Origin: Pseudomonadota bacterium | GTDB taxonomy: Bacteria; Desulfobacterota; Syntrophorhabdia; Syntrophorhabdales; Syntrophorhabdaceae | Reading direction: 5' to 3' | Length of the DNA stretch: 33,716 bases | NCBI GenBank assembly: GCA_026388315.1 | Contig: JAPLKA010000056.1 | Location: forward strand, 1 to 33,716 | In this document: piece after piece, positions 1-8,441 of the stretch | Numbering within the stretch: position 1 is the stretch's first letter | Layout: the number at the start of each line of letters is the position of its first letter | Translations under genes and position numbers: made by a program | Notes under the pieces: model-generated | What the model saw: the letters and a program-made list of their open reading frames with translations, nothing else | Database searches by the model: none | What the model was told of the DNA's origin: nothing

Positions 1-1715
1 GTCCGGCCGGAAAATAACAACAAATGTTCGAGGAGCGGTCCCAGTATGAGCGCCGGAAAGAACGTAAGGGCACCGACAATGAGAACTACCCCTATGAGCA
101 GCACGGTAAATAACGGACTGGCTGTAGGGAACGTAGCAGAGCTGGAAGGCACGCTTTTCTTCATCGCCAGCGACCCTGCAATAGCCAGGGCGGGGAGAAT
201 CGTCAGAAACCGCCCGACGAGCATTACGAATCCTCCGGTGAGATTATAGAAAACCGTATTTGCATTGAGACCTGCAAAGGCAGATCCGTTGTTGCCGGCA
301 TAGGAGAAAAAGGCGTAGAGGATTTCCGAGAGGCCGTGGGGTCCGGGATTGTTCAGGCTGCTGAGTCCGGCTGGAATTGCCACTGCTATGCCGGCGAATA
401 TGAGAGAGGCAATGGCAGGTGCGATAACAGCAATGACGGCCATAATCATCTCCCGTGCCTCCAGCTTTTTTCCCAGAAATTCAGGGGTGCGGCCAATCAT
501 AAGGCCTGCAAGGAATATGGCAAGAATAGCATACATGACCATGCCGATAAGACCGACCCCGACGCCGCCGAAGATCACCTCGCCAATGGCCATATTGAAC
601 ATAAAAACAAGGCCGGTAAGGGGCATCATGCTGTCATGCATGGCATTCACAGATCCATTGGCAACTGCTGTAGTGACTTGACCCCAGAGAACAGAAGATC
701 CAATTCCAAAGCGAATTTCCTTCCCTTCCATGTTGGTTCCGTTGCCCAGACCCGATTGTGCAAGTATGGGATTGCCCTGCCATTCAGCCCAGAACGCTGC
801 ACCCAATCCGACAAGAAAAAGGATCATCATGGCAGCAAATATTGCCCAGCCCTGGCGCCGGTTATTGACCATTACGCCGAACGTAAAGGGCAGCGCCGCA
901 GGAATGAGGAGAATGGCAAGCATCTCCAGAAAATTGGAGAGCGGTGTGGGATTCTCAAAGGGATGGGCAGAATTGGCATTGAAAAAACCGCCGCCGTTGG
1001 AGCCCAACTGTTTAATGGCGATCTGGGAGGCTGCAGGCCCTACTGCAATAACCTGTTGAGTTGCCGGGGCTTGCCCATGGGAATCTATGGTCTGTGCTTT
1101 TACATAGGGGTTGAAAGTCTGTACAACCCCCTGTGAGACAAGGAGCACGGCCAGTATAATGCTCAAAGGGAGCAGCACATAGAGGACCGAGCGGGTCATA
1201 TCAACCCAGAAATTACCGATGGTGTTTTTCAGTTTGGAAGTAAAGGCGCGGATGAGTGGCAGGGCAACGGCTATTCCCACTGCAGCGGACACGAAATTTT
1301 GCACCGTCAATCCCGCCATTTGAGTGAAATAACTCATAGTCGTCTCGCCGCCGTATGCCTGCCAGTTAGTATTCGTTACAAATGAAATAGCCGTATTCAG
1401 CGCCGTATCCCAGCGGACAGCGCCGAACCCCATGGGGTTGAGCGGCAGCCTTCCCTGGACTATCTGCAACAGAAACAGCACCATAAAACCGACGGCGTTG
1501 AAGAGGAGAAATGCCAGTGAATATTGCTTCCAGGACATCTCTTCGCTTTCATCCACCCGGCAAATCCGATAAAAACCTGATTCAAGGGGCCGTATTATGA
1601 AACTGAGAAATATGCGCCTTCCGGCAAAGACACTTGCCATATAGCTGCCCAGCGGCACGGCCAGGGCTACAAGAATACCGAGGAAGACAATGAAATAAAG
1701 TATGTTTGAGGCCAT
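1..1715 (-). CDS. kdpA: Potassium-transporting ATPase subunit KdpA, 3' end cut by window edge
   Basis: This is the K+-binding, channel-like membrane subunit of the KdpFABC P-type ATPase, which takes up potassium when it is scarce. The ATG at 1713-1715 follows a GGGAGG-type ribosome site and opens 571 codons without a stop, so almost the whole protein is present (the family is usually about 560-600 residues). All four selectivity-filter regions are readable: TNTNWQAYGGE, GSNGGGFFNANSAHPFENP, GEVIFGGVGVGL and SYAGNNGSAFAGL. About ten hydrophobic segments alternate with loops. kdpB and kdpC are expected beyond the left edge. The gene follows the sensor gene at 1771-2538 and is probably in the same KdpE-controlled operon. 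Confidence 0.97.
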   Translation of the reverse strand, partial: MASNILYFIVFLGILVALAVPLGSYMASVFAGRRIFLSFIIRPLESGFYRICRVDESEEMSWKQYSLAFLLFNAVGFMVLFLLQIVQGRLPLNPMGFGAVRWDTALNTAISFVTNTNWQAYGGETTMSYFTQMAGLTVQNFVSAAVGIAVALPLIRAFTSKLKNTIGNFWVDMTRSVLYVLLPLSIILAVLLVSQGVVQTFNPYVKAQTIDSHGQAPATQQVIAVGPAASQIAIKQLGSNGGGFFNANSAHPFENPTPLSNFLEMLAILLIPAALPFTFGVMVNNRRQGWAIFAAMMILFLVGLGAAFWAEWQGNPILAQSGLGNGTNMEGKEIRFGIGSSVLWGQVTTAVANGSVNAMHDSMMPLTGLVFMFNMAIGEVIFGGVGVGLIGMVMYAILAIFLAGLMIGRTPEFLGKKLEAREMIMAVIAVIAPAIASLIFAGIAVAIPAGLSSLNNPGPHGLSEILYAFFSYAGNNGSAFAGLNANTVFYNLTGGFVMLVGRFLTILPALAIAGSLAMKKSVPSSSATFPTASPLFTVLLIGVVLIVGALTFFPALILGPLLEHLLLFSGR

Positions 1716-1752
1716 AATTCTAAATCCTCCCTAAATAGCAACGTCTACAGTG

Positions 1753-1770
1753 TTAATCTAAATATTTCGG
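1753..1770 (-). repeat. Copy 1 of an 18-bp direct repeat flanking the sensor gene
   Basis: TTAATCTAAATATTTCGG (plus-strand reading) lies between the stop of the 1771-2538 gene and kdpA. It recurs at 2658-2674 with one internal change. The two copies bracket the sensor gene, so kdpA and the sensor gene share this stretch in their 5' regions. It may be a duplicated leader or operator, or a footprint of the gene's insertion. Its function is unknown. Confidence 0.6.
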
Positions 1771-2538
1771 TCACTCCTCTTTCCTTACGCCCAGTTTATC
1801 TTTAAGCACGTTTATGGCCTGCAGTATAATATAGGCCTCATCATTTGTCTTTATGTCAAAGGCAACGCCGGCACTTTCCAGCAAATCCTTCATTCTCTCC
1901 GAGAGGTGGCTCAGGGTGGTGGAAATATAGACCGGAAAATACCAAAAGTAACCCAACGCCAACAGCAGACAGAATGATCCTATGGCAGCCATGGAGTGGA
2001 TGAAGCGGGAGGAATCACTCTTTGCCAACTGACTTTTCCGCACCACAGCCTGCATGTTTACGTCATAGATAGCGTTGATAGATTGCTTCAATCTTTCGCA
2101 GGACGGCAGAAAGTCATCAAAATACACAGAACTTCCGCCCGTTCTTCTCTTCATCTGAAGACAGAGCTTCAAATACAGGTCATAGTCGTTGTTGAGTCTC
2201 TCGACATATTCTTTCTCGTGTATCTCTGTTATGTTTTTGTTTTCCGCTTGTAAGTTGGTCTCAAATACCTTTCTTCCTGATTCGAAAAGCCTCAGGTAAT
2301 AATCGGACATTGTCCCCGCGCGACCCGTATTATACATAGTACTGGTAATAGAATTCTTCATGTCATCAAGACCGGAAAGCATATTCTTGGAATAAACAAT
2401 GGAGTTGTAATTATCCTTCAGAATATTGTCCGATTCCTGACCCAGGCTTCCCACATAATAGGAGCAAAAGCCTGCAAGAGTAAAAATAATGAAGAACAGA
2501 AATCCTAAACCCAGTATGAGCTTCTTTTTCAGAGTCAT
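1771..2538 (-). CDS. Membrane protein with periplasmic four-helix-bundle-like sensor region, no kinase domain
   Basis: A 255-residue protein with a first membrane helix (about residues 6-28), a charged helical extracytoplasmic stretch of about 150 residues, a second membrane helix (about 183-203) and a short cytoplasmic tail. This matches the input half of a chemoreceptor or sensor kinase (4HB_MCP-like). The tail (about 208-255) is too short for a methyl-accepting or histidine kinase domain and is at most HAMP-like. The ATG has a strong GGGAGG ribosome site. The gene sits between the KdpE-box region and kdpA, so it is probably co-transcribed with kdpA and could sense turgor or ions or modulate KdpD. 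That role is inferred from position only; I do not recognise a named family. Confidence 0.75.
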   Translation of the reverse strand: MTLKKKLILGLGFLFFIIFTLAGFCSYYVGSLGQESDNILKDNYNSIVYSKNMLSGLDDMKNSITSTMYNTGRAGTMSDYYLRLFESGRKVFETNLQAENKNITEIHEKEYVERLNNDYDLYLKLCLQMKRRTGGSSVYFDDFLPSCERLKQSINAIYDVNMQAVVRKSQLAKSDSSRFIHSMAAIGSFCLLLALGYFWYFPVYISTTLSHLSERMKDLLESAGVAFDIKTNDEAYIILQAINVLKDKLGVRKEE

Positions 2539-2657
2539 ATTTCCTCCCTTAATGAACCAGATCCGGATCTCACGGCAACCGGCTGCTTTCCCAATGCGCT
2601 TCGGCTGTTCCTAATACGCTTAGCAATCGTTCCTGCAGGTTGGCACGGTCTATTACA

Positions 2658-2674
2658 TTAATCTAAATATTCCG
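2658..2674 (-). repeat. Copy 2 of the direct repeat flanking the sensor gene
   Basis: TTAATCTAAATATTCCG (plus-strand reading) matches 1753-1769 except for one base. It lies just downstream, in the transcription direction, of the KdpE-box-like repeats, so it may belong to the promoter or leader of the kdp operon. Confidence 0.6.
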
Positions 2675-2684
2675 ATATAAAATT

Positions 2685-2724
2685 GGTGTAAAAAGATGGA
2701 TCAGAGGTGTAAAAAAAGCGTAAA
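2685..2724 (-). promoter_or_regulatory. KdpE-box-like operator of the kdp operon
   Basis: On the minus strand, 2724-2706 reads TTTACGCTTTTTTTACACC. As I remember it, the Escherichia coli KdpE target is nearly the same, with direct half-sites TTTATA and TTTACA separated by 5 bp. A further TTTTTACACC at 2694-2685 begins 21 bp away, about two helical turns, so a second KdpE dimer could bind on the same face. The site lies between kdpE and the sensor-kdpA genes, which fits control of the structural operon by KdpE. I could not choose -35 and -10 boxes with confidence. Confidence 0.65.
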
Positions 2725-2765
2725 GATCAAACGAGAATCAGTTGGTGCGGGAGCAAGGCGGGAAC

Positions 2766-3458
2766 TTAATCCCGTGTGACCAGTCGATACCCAACGCCCG
2801 GTTCGGTGATGATGTAAGCTGGTTGTGACGGGTCGGTCTCGATTTTATGTCTTAGTTGACCGATATAAATGCGGAGGTAATGTGTTTGTTCCTGGTAATT
2901 CGGTCCCCAGATGGCGCGAAGGAGTTGCCTGTGGGTCACAACCCGGTCTGCCTTGAGTGCCAGGAATTTCAACAATTCATATTCTGTTGGTGTCAGTTTG
3001 ATCTCTTCTCCTCTAAGCATTACATTGCGATGAGCCAGATCCACCGTAAGCTCGCCGAAGTTGAGTATTGGTTCATCATCAGTTTTAGCGACATGACGGA
3101 GGGCAACCCGGAGCCGGGCAAGGAGTTCGCCCATGCTGAACGGCTTGGTAACATAATCATCAGCACCGGCATCGAGGGCATCAATCTTGTCATCTTCATG
3201 CTCTCTCACAGAGAGTATTATGATGGGAATCTTTGTCCATTCGCGGAGGCGTTTAATGACTTCGATACCATCAATATCCGGCAAACCGAGGTCAAGAATG
3301 ATTAAATCGGGATGAAATATTGCTGCCTGATTCAGACCATCATGTCCGAAAGCAGCTTCGGCGATATTGTAACCATAACCCTCTAAAGCAGCTTTCAGCA
3401 TCCGGCGAATCTGTTTTTCATCATCGATAACAAGTATACGTGCGCCTTCAGATGACAT
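2766..3458 (-). CDS. kdpE: KdpE, OmpR/PhoB-type response regulator
   Basis: The DNA-binding regulator of the Kdp two-component pair, 230 residues when started at the ATG at 3456-3458, which has an AAGGAGCAGAGC ribosome site. A longer reading frame upstream is overlap with kdpD. The receiver domain (about 1-120) keeps the acidic pocket (DDE at 12-14), phospho-acceptor D56 (LDLGLPDIDG), S83 and K105 (TKPF). The C-terminal winged helix (about 130-228) has the LTPTEYELL and YLRIYIGQLRHKIE segments typical of this class. It overlaps the end of kdpD by 11 bp, so the two are translationally coupled. Its likely target is the direct-repeat site at 2685-2724. Confidence 0.95.
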   Translation of the reverse strand: MSSEGARILVIDDEKQIRRMLKAALEGYGYNIAEAAFGHDGLNQAAIFHPDLIILDLGLPDIDGIEVIKRLREWTKIPIIILSVREHEDDKIDALDAGADDYVTKPFSMGELLARLRVALRHVAKTDDEPILNFGELTVDLAHRNVMLRGEEIKLTPTEYELLKFLALKADRVVTHRQLLRAIWGPNYQEQTHYLRIYIGQLRHKIETDPSQPAYIITEPGVGYRLVTRD

Positions 3459-4998
3459 GCTCTGCTCCTTCTTTAGTATCTTGCTGTTCCGGGGGCTGTT
3501 CGGATACAGGCAGGGAAAAGGTAAACCTGTTACCGTATTCAGGAGATGAATCAACCCATATGCTGCCGCCATGGGCTTCAACAATCCCTTTGCAGATAGA
3601 CAGACCAAGCCCTGTACCGCTTATATTCTTCGTAGAATGCAACCGGTAAAATTTATCAAACACCCGTTCCTGTTCTATCTTTGGAATAGCCGAACCGGAA
3701 TCGGCTACAATAACCAGAAGCATTTTATCGTGGTATCGGGCAGAGATTGAAATTTCACTGCCTGGAGGAGAATACTTCACCCCATTTTCCAGCAGGTTAA
3801 TCATTACCTGTTCTATAAGTGTAAAATCAGCTTTTACAAGGGGAAGTTCCGGCGGGATATGAACCTTCAGAATATGTTGCTGTGAGGCCTCCTTTGTCGC
3901 CCTCAAAACGACACCGATAATGTCCTGGATATCACACCATTCTGCTTTCGGCTTCAATATGCCGCTTTCAAGCCTTACCATATCAAGGAGATTCGCTACA
4001 AAACGGTTCATGCGCTGCGCCTCTTCCTTGATTGTATGTAAAAGAACTTCCCTAACTTCCCGGGTATATACATTTCCTTCTGCGAGAAGACTTGTCGCAG
4101 CACCTGTGATAGATGCAAGTGGTGTGCGCAAATCGTGGGAGATGGAATTCAACAATGCCCTGTGCAGTTTTTCTGACTCAGCAAGCCACTTTGCCTGTTC
4201 GGCTTCTTCTGCCAATTGAACACGGATTATAGCCACAGCGGCAAGATTGGCAAAAGCTTCGATAAGCTGGCGCTGTTCGGGAGAGACGGTCTCCTCTTCA
4301 TTATTCATCTTGATTGCAAGGACAGCCAGGGTTTTGTCTTCTGCTTTTACTGGAAAGATCAGTTCGCTTGCTTCTCTGAGGATTTCCGTTCCCTTGCCGG
4401 CGCTTAACCCATGTTCCAGGACCCAGTGAGCAACAGCCTGCTCCTTGCCGTCAGGCAAAGAATGCTGCGGCGGATAGGAAGCGGCTTGACGCACAACGTC
4501 ATCGTCCGGGTCGGACACCAGAATTGATACCTGGGCATGTATTGTTTCAGACACTGTTTTTACCAAGGTTTCCAGGACCTGCGGGAGGTCGGCCTCTGCA
4601 GCTATTTCCTGACTGAGCGCATATAAGGCGAGCGTTCTTTCTTCCCGTTGCCTGGTTTTTTCCAGCTCATTCCGGAGTTTTGTCGCCATGGTTCCCGTAA
4701 CGAGGGCTACAACAAGATAGACAGCAAAAATAAAAAGATCCCTCACCTCGCTTACGGTAAAACTGAACACGGGAGGTACAAAAAGAAAATCAAATGCCAG
4801 TACACCGAGGAAGGCCGCAAAAAAAGAAGGCCCCCGTCCCCAGCGAACCGCGCTGATAAGTACCGGCAATAAATAAAGAAGGACAATATTTGTCAGGTTA
4901 AAAAAAGGTGTCAGAAGTTTGCCTATAATTGTGACAATTATTACCGATAGAAATGTCCACAAATAGTGATTAATCGATATCCGTCTGGAGATAAACAT
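3448..4998 (-). CDS. kdpD: KdpD-type sensor histidine kinase lacking the N-terminal KdpD/USP module
   Basis: A sensor kinase for turgor or K+ limitation that phosphorylates KdpE. From the ATG at 4996-4998 it has about 516 residues, against roughly 890 for E. coli KdpD. It starts directly with four membrane segments of the DUF4118 type (about 15-105), followed by a GAF-like domain (about 120-260), a HisKA domain with SISHDLRTP (H288) and a HATPase with N box LLENGVKYS, F box FDKFYR and G2 GTGLGLSI. The G1 box is degenerate (DSGSAIP). The cytoplasmic KdpD and universal-stress-protein domains are missing. The start is uncertain: a TTG 30 bp upstream (5028) is also possible and neither has a good ribosome site. 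Confidence 0.9.
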   Translation of the reverse strand: MFISRRISINHYLWTFLSVIIVTIIGKLLTPFFNLTNIVLLYLLPVLISAVRWGRGPSFFAAFLGVLAFDFLFVPPVFSFTVSEVRDLFIFAVYLVVALVTGTMATKLRNELEKTRQREERTLALYALSQEIAAEADLPQVLETLVKTVSETIHAQVSILVSDPDDDVVRQAASYPPQHSLPDGKEQAVAHWVLEHGLSAGKGTEILREASELIFPVKAEDKTLAVLAIKMNNEEETVSPEQRQLIEAFANLAAVAIIRVQLAEEAEQAKWLAESEKLHRALLNSISHDLRTPLASITGAATSLLAEGNVYTREVREVLLHTIKEEAQRMNRFVANLLDMVRLESGILKPKAEWCDIQDIIGVVLRATKEASQQHILKVHIPPELPLVKADFTLIEQVMINLLENGVKYSPPGSEISISARYHDKMLLVIVADSGSAIPKIEQERVFDKFYRLHSTKNISGTGLGLSICKGIVEAHGGSIWVDSSPEYGNRFTFSLPVSEQPPEQQDTKEGAEHVI

Positions 4999-5140
4999 AA
5001 TATACAAACAGTATACATCACACTGCAAATGATAATCTACTTTGTTAAGGATTTTAAGATACCATTTTATTTATTTGTATCTTTATGATAATAATGTGTG
5101 AATTGAACTCAAGTTAAGTAAACTTTAAGGAGAAGTGGGT

Positions 5141-5917
5141 ATGCCCAGATTCAGTGCAAATCTCACCATGCTTTTTACGGAAGTTCCTTTTATGGACCGG
5201 TTTGAGCAGGCAGCGAAGGCAGGTTTTAAAGCGGTGGAATACATGTTCCCGTATCCTTACTCGATTGGGCAGTTAGCTGAAAAACTGGAAAAATATAAGC
5301 TCGCTCAAGTTCTCTTCAACCTCCCCGCAGGAAACTGGGAGAAAGGGGAACGGGGGGTAGCCTTATTGCCTGACAGGGTCAAAGAATTTGAGGACGGGGT
5401 GGGGATTGCCATCGGGTATGCCAGGGCCTTGAAATGCCCTCAGATTAATTGTCTTGTGGGGTTAACACCGGATCTTCCCGTGAAAATAGTACGTGAAACA
5501 CTTGTAAACAACCTGAGATTCGCCGCTGAAACCCTTGCAGAAGCAAATATCCGTCTCCTCGTGGAATCTCTCAACACAAAGGACATACCCGGATTTTATC
5601 TGTCCTCCACCATGGACGCCCTTTCCCTTATAAGAGATATAAACCATCCAAATATATTCTACCAGTATGACATTTACCATATGCAGGTCATGGAGGGTGA
5701 TCTCACAGACACGATACGAAGAAATATCGACACCATCGGGCATATCCAGACTGCCGACAACCCCGGACGCCATGAGCCGGGAACAGGCGAAATCAATTTT
5801 GAAAACCTTTTTCGTTTTATTGATGAAACAGGGTACAATGGTTTCATCGGCTGCGAATATAAGCCCCTCTCGAAAACAGAGGATGGCTTGGGATGGATTA
5901 AACCGTATTTAAGGTAA
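5141..5917 (+). CDS. hyi: Hydroxypyruvate isomerase
   Basis: Interconverts hydroxypyruvate and tartronate semialdehyde in the cytoplasm. At 258 residues it equals the usual length. The ATG at 5141 has AAGGAG 8 bp upstream, so it is preferred to the in-frame GTG at 5135. It is a TIM-barrel of the xylose-isomerase-like class. The expected acidic and metal ligands are visible: E142 in LVESLN, D177 and H180 in QYDIYHMQ, and E239 in GCEYKP. The NPGRHEPGTGEI segment is characteristic of the family. The reductase gene for the next step follows at 6224 on the same strand, separated by about 300 bp of hairpin-rich DNA. Confidence 0.93.
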   Translation: MPRFSANLTMLFTEVPFMDRFEQAAKAGFKAVEYMFPYPYSIGQLAEKLEKYKLAQVLFNLPAGNWEKGERGVALLPDRVKEFEDGVGIAIGYARALKCPQINCLVGLTPDLPVKIVRETLVNNLRFAAETLAEANIRLLVESLNTKDIPGFYLSSTMDALSLIRDINHPNIFYQYDIYHMQVMEGDLTDTIRRNIDTIGHIQTADNPGRHEPGTGEINFENLFRFIDETGYNGFIGCEYKPLSKTEDGLGWIKPYLR

Positions 5918-6223
5918 TGCCAAAAAAGATATGAAAAACTTTTTTTATTCAGCCGCAGACGGACGCAGACAAAAGCTGGACAGTATTTTATATCGGCTGC
6001 CGACCTGGTACCTGATATACTCCATGCCCTTCGGGCAGAGTAAAAGTTTAACATATTCGCCCGTTAGGGCTGAATATTTGATAGGCGGCATAAGTCGCCG
6101 GCTATCAAAAAGACTGTTCATTAGTATTCGTCCGCTCCTGTCCGCATTTGTCGAGCGATAGCGGGCGGCAAAATAATTATAGAGGTTTTGACAAAACGCC
6201 GGATATACAAAGGAGGAAAGGTT
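5918..6223. other. Hairpin-rich spacer between hyi and the reductase gene
   Basis: No gene is supported here. Three inverted repeats stand out: 6025-6037 (TGCCC/GGGCA around TTC), 6053-6077 (ATATTC.CCC/GGG..GAATAT) and 6077-6109 (arms TTTGATAGGCGGC and GCCGGCTATCAAA, one mismatch). The stretch begins with GCAGACGGACGCAGAC-type sequence and ends with CGTCCGCTCCTGTCCGC-like sequence, which suggests an old repetitive element. None of the stems is followed by a clean plus-strand T-run. The last 13 bp hold the AGGAGG ribosome site of the next gene. Confidence 0.5.
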
Positions 6224-7114
6224 ATGGTGAAAATCGGTTTTATCGGATTAGGAATAATGGGCAAACCAATGGCAGGACATTTGGTAAAGGCAGGATATAC
6301 CCTTTATGTTTTTGATATAATGCATGAATCTGTGGCAGAATTGAAAAGCCTCGGCGCCATTCCCTGCCGGAACTCAAAAGAAGTGGCGGAGAACTCTGAG
6401 ATTGTTATTCTGATGCTCCCCGATACACCTGATGTAGAAGAAGCATTGTTTGGTCACAATGGAGTATCAAGCGGGGTTAAGTCCGGGTCAGTAGTAGTCG
6501 ATATGAGCTCCATCTCGCCCATAGCCACACGAAAATTCGCTGAGAAGCTGGCCAAACTGGGAGTGGAGATGCTCGATGCCCCTGTATCAGGTGGACAGCT
6601 TGGCGCTCAAAATGTCACCCTGTCAATAATGGTTGGCGGAAAAGCGGAAATATTTGAACAAATTAAGCCTGTTTTTGAAAAAATGGGAAAGAATATCGTT
6701 CTTATAGGGGGTAATGGGGACGGACAGGTCTGCAAGGTGGCCAACCAGATTGTGGTGGCCTTGACTATAGAAGCAATAAGTGAGGCGCTTCTTCTCGCAT
6801 CAAAGGCCGGGGCTGATGTAACGAAGGTAAGGGAGGCGCTTCTCGGGGGCTTTGCCCAGAGCCGTATCCTTGAAGTCCATGGCGAGCGGATGATTAAACG
6901 CACCTTCCAGCCTGGTTTCAAAATTAAACTCCACCAGAAAGACCTTAACCTTGCCCTTCAAACCGGCAGGGACATTGGTGTAAGCCTGCCCAACACCGCT
7001 ACGGCCCAGGAGCTTTTTACCGCCGTATCCGCTGACGGCGGGGCCGAACTGGATCATTCAGCCATGGTGCAGGCGCTTGAAAGGCTTGCGAATTTCGCAA
7101 TAGGAGGGAAGTAG
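6224..7114 (+). CDS. garR: 2-hydroxy-3-oxopropionate (tartronate semialdehyde) reductase
   Basis: NAD(P)H-dependent reduction of tartronate semialdehyde to D-glycerate; a 3-hydroxyisobutyrate-dehydrogenase-type beta-hydroxyacid dehydrogenase of 296 residues. The ATG at 6224 has AGGAGG 8 bp upstream; an in-frame start 36 bp earlier has none. The Rossmann motif is GFIGLGIMGKPMA (5-17), the substrate loop DAPVSGGQLGA (118-128), and the catalytic lysine is K171 in GQVCKVANQ. With the isomerase upstream it would carry hydroxypyruvate or glyoxylate-derived carbon to glycerate. I cannot separate GarR from GlxR by sequence here, and a 3-hydroxyisobutyrate dehydrogenase is the main alternative. Confidence 0.88.
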   Translation: MVKIGFIGLGIMGKPMAGHLVKAGYTLYVFDIMHESVAELKSLGAIPCRNSKEVAENSEIVILMLPDTPDVEEALFGHNGVSSGVKSGSVVVDMSSISPIATRKFAEKLAKLGVEMLDAPVSGGQLGAQNVTLSIMVGGKAEIFEQIKPVFEKMGKNIVLIGGNGDGQVCKVANQIVVALTIEAISEALLLASKAGADVTKVREALLGGFAQSRILEVHGERMIKRTFQPGFKIKLHQKDLNLALQTGRDIGVSLPNTATAQELFTAVSADGGAELDHSAMVQALERLANFAIGGK

Positions 7115-7373
7115 AGCAGTCCTTCTCGATATTTGTAAAATTATTTGGATTAATAATCCATAAATTAAGATAAGCCTTATCGTATTCTTGTTATTGTATT
7201 CTTGTTTTCAATCGTGGTACTCTTTCCAACATGCACACAGGCTCTCTTCAACGAAATGTCGTGCGGGCAGCATTTTGTTTCATAAGAAGGATTTGAATCC
7301 TTCTGTTATTCAGAGGAGAACCGGTAGAATGCAGGATTATTGAAAAATATCATATTAAAAAAAGGAGGATGTA
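7115..7373. other. AT-rich leader region of the lipoprotein gene
   Basis: A non-coding stretch with a small inverted repeat at 7285-7304 (arms AGAAGGAT and ATCCTTCT), an AT-rich palindrome near 7142-7165 and an 11-bp repeat GTATTCTTGTT near 7183-7207. An AAAGGAGG ribosome site lies just before 7374. I see no clear promoter. Confidence 0.45.
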
Positions 7374-8120
7374 ATGAACAGGAAAAAAGGTTTTACATTT
7401 GGCGTGGGATGTAAGGATTTGGTATTTGGTTTACTGGGAATCGTCATGATTATTGTTGCGGGTGGATGTGCGACCCAGCCTCAGACTGTGTCGATGCAGA
7501 CATCGGGTGGGCAGGAGCAGGTCGCTGTACCCAAGAGCACATGGACAGGCGCTGCCTCCGGGGTACAGGCGGATGCACTGGCCAAGGAAATCGTGGATGC
7601 GAACAACAACAGCATGAAGGAGTTCGACAAGTTGCAGGGGCATCTTGACAAGGAAGATAAGCGTATGGCAAAGCTGCAGTCCACGGAGGACAAGGAGTTA
7701 CAGACGGCACAGCAGGCATTGGCAAAGCTCGAAACCCTTTCAAATGAGCAGGGCACCGGTCAGATAACGTTATTCTTCAAGACCGGATCGGCCAAGCTGG
7801 ATCAGCAACAGACACAGAGACTCATCACCTTCCTCGACTACCTCTCCCGCGCCAGTCATGGACGGAAGGTTATCCTGCTGTCCATCGGCAGTGCATCTGC
7901 CATCGGGACCGCACAGGTCAACAAGAAGCTGAGCATTGCGCGTTCGGAAACCCCTCTGCCCATCATCGACCAGTACCTGGTGAACATCCCGCACACCTTC
8001 TACAAGGTTACCGGCATCGGCGACATGTATGCGCCTAAGGGCGAATCGCTGCAGGTAGAGCACCGGTACCAGAACGTGCGTATCATTGCAGTGTATGATA
8101 CCAGCGCACTTCCCAAATAG
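7374..8120 (+). CDS. OmpA-like domain lipoprotein
   Basis: A 248-residue envelope protein. The N-terminus has a basic start, a hydrophobic core (about 15-29) and a lipobox-like VAGGC with C32 as the candidate lipidated cysteine; the -3 alanine is unusual. A helical, charged stretch (about 85-120) is followed by an OmpA-like region (about 128-245) with LFFKTGSAKL and NKKLSIARSE, the latter resembling the peptidoglycan-binding NxxLSxxRA motif. It probably tethers the outer membrane to peptidoglycan. The AAAGGAGG ribosome site supports the start. It stands alone between long non-coding stretches. Confidence 0.8.
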   Translation: MNRKKGFTFGVGCKDLVFGLLGIVMIIVAGGCATQPQTVSMQTSGGQEQVAVPKSTWTGAASGVQADALAKEIVDANNNSMKEFDKLQGHLDKEDKRMAKLQSTEDKELQTAQQALAKLETLSNEQGTGQITLFFKTGSAKLDQQQTQRLITFLDYLSRASHGRKVILLSIGSASAIGTAQVNKKLSIARSETPLPIIDQYLVNIPHTFYKVTGIGDMYAPKGESLQVEHRYQNVRIIAVYDTSALPK

Positions 8121-8175
8121 CCCGGAGAGTTAATAGTGAATAGTAAATAGTGAGAAAGGCAGTGAATAGTAAATA

Positions 8176-8219
8176 GCAAGGCATTCGCCCGCGCTTGAAA
8201 GAGTGGGTGAATGCCTTGC
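8176..8219 (+). terminator. Hairpin after the lipoprotein gene, possible terminator or repeat
   Basis: The 15-bp arms GCAAGGCATTCGCCC (8176-8190) and GGGTGAATGCCTTGC (8205-8219) pair with a single G-U, around a 14-nt loop. No T-run follows, so factor-independent termination is doubtful. The stem could instead protect the mRNA end. Confidence 0.45.
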
Positions 8220-8270
8220 GTCGTTGGTGGGCAAGAAGTACCGCGAATGTAAATAAGGCAATCGTTAGTC

Positions 8271-8289
8271 GTTAGTGAATAGTCGATAG
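8271..8289 (+). repeat. 19-bp repeat also found next to the 5S gene
   Basis: GTTAGTGAATAGTCGATAG occurs here and identically at 30177-30195 on the same strand. Related GAATAGTAAATAG units occur at about 8134 and 8162. These are short dispersed repeats of unknown function. Confidence 0.7.
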
Positions 8290-8351
8290 CAAAACACTAA
8301 AGAGGAGACAGATTACAGATAATATACGCAAGGATATAATTTAGCGAGCAC

Positions 8352-8400
8352 CGCAAGCGAGAAGGGGAGGCTCCGACAGCTTTGCTGGTGGAGGGGGCGA
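8352..8400 (+). repeat. GC-rich palindromic element, copy 1
   Basis: The core GGGGAGGCTCC...CAGCTTTGCT...GTGGAGGGGGCGAC forms a hairpin-like unit that recurs at 27150-27202 (ACGAGCTTTGCTTGT in the centre). Both copies are on the same strand. It lies in the leader of the carrier gene at 8442, so it may affect its expression. Confidence 0.65.
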
Positions 8401-8441
8401 CCGGGTACCCACTTGTGGGTGTCCCGGTAATAGAGGATTAT

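Noticed and set aside
336-1136. Long plus-strand open frames opposite kdpA
   Set aside because: The kdpA frame on the other strand has all family motifs; the plus-strand frames are rich in C, H and K without any recognisable pattern.
8382-8441. Earlier TTG start for the BASS-like carrier
   Set aside because: These codons come from the repeat element and have no ribosome site, whereas ATG 8442 has one and starts at the family's usual place.
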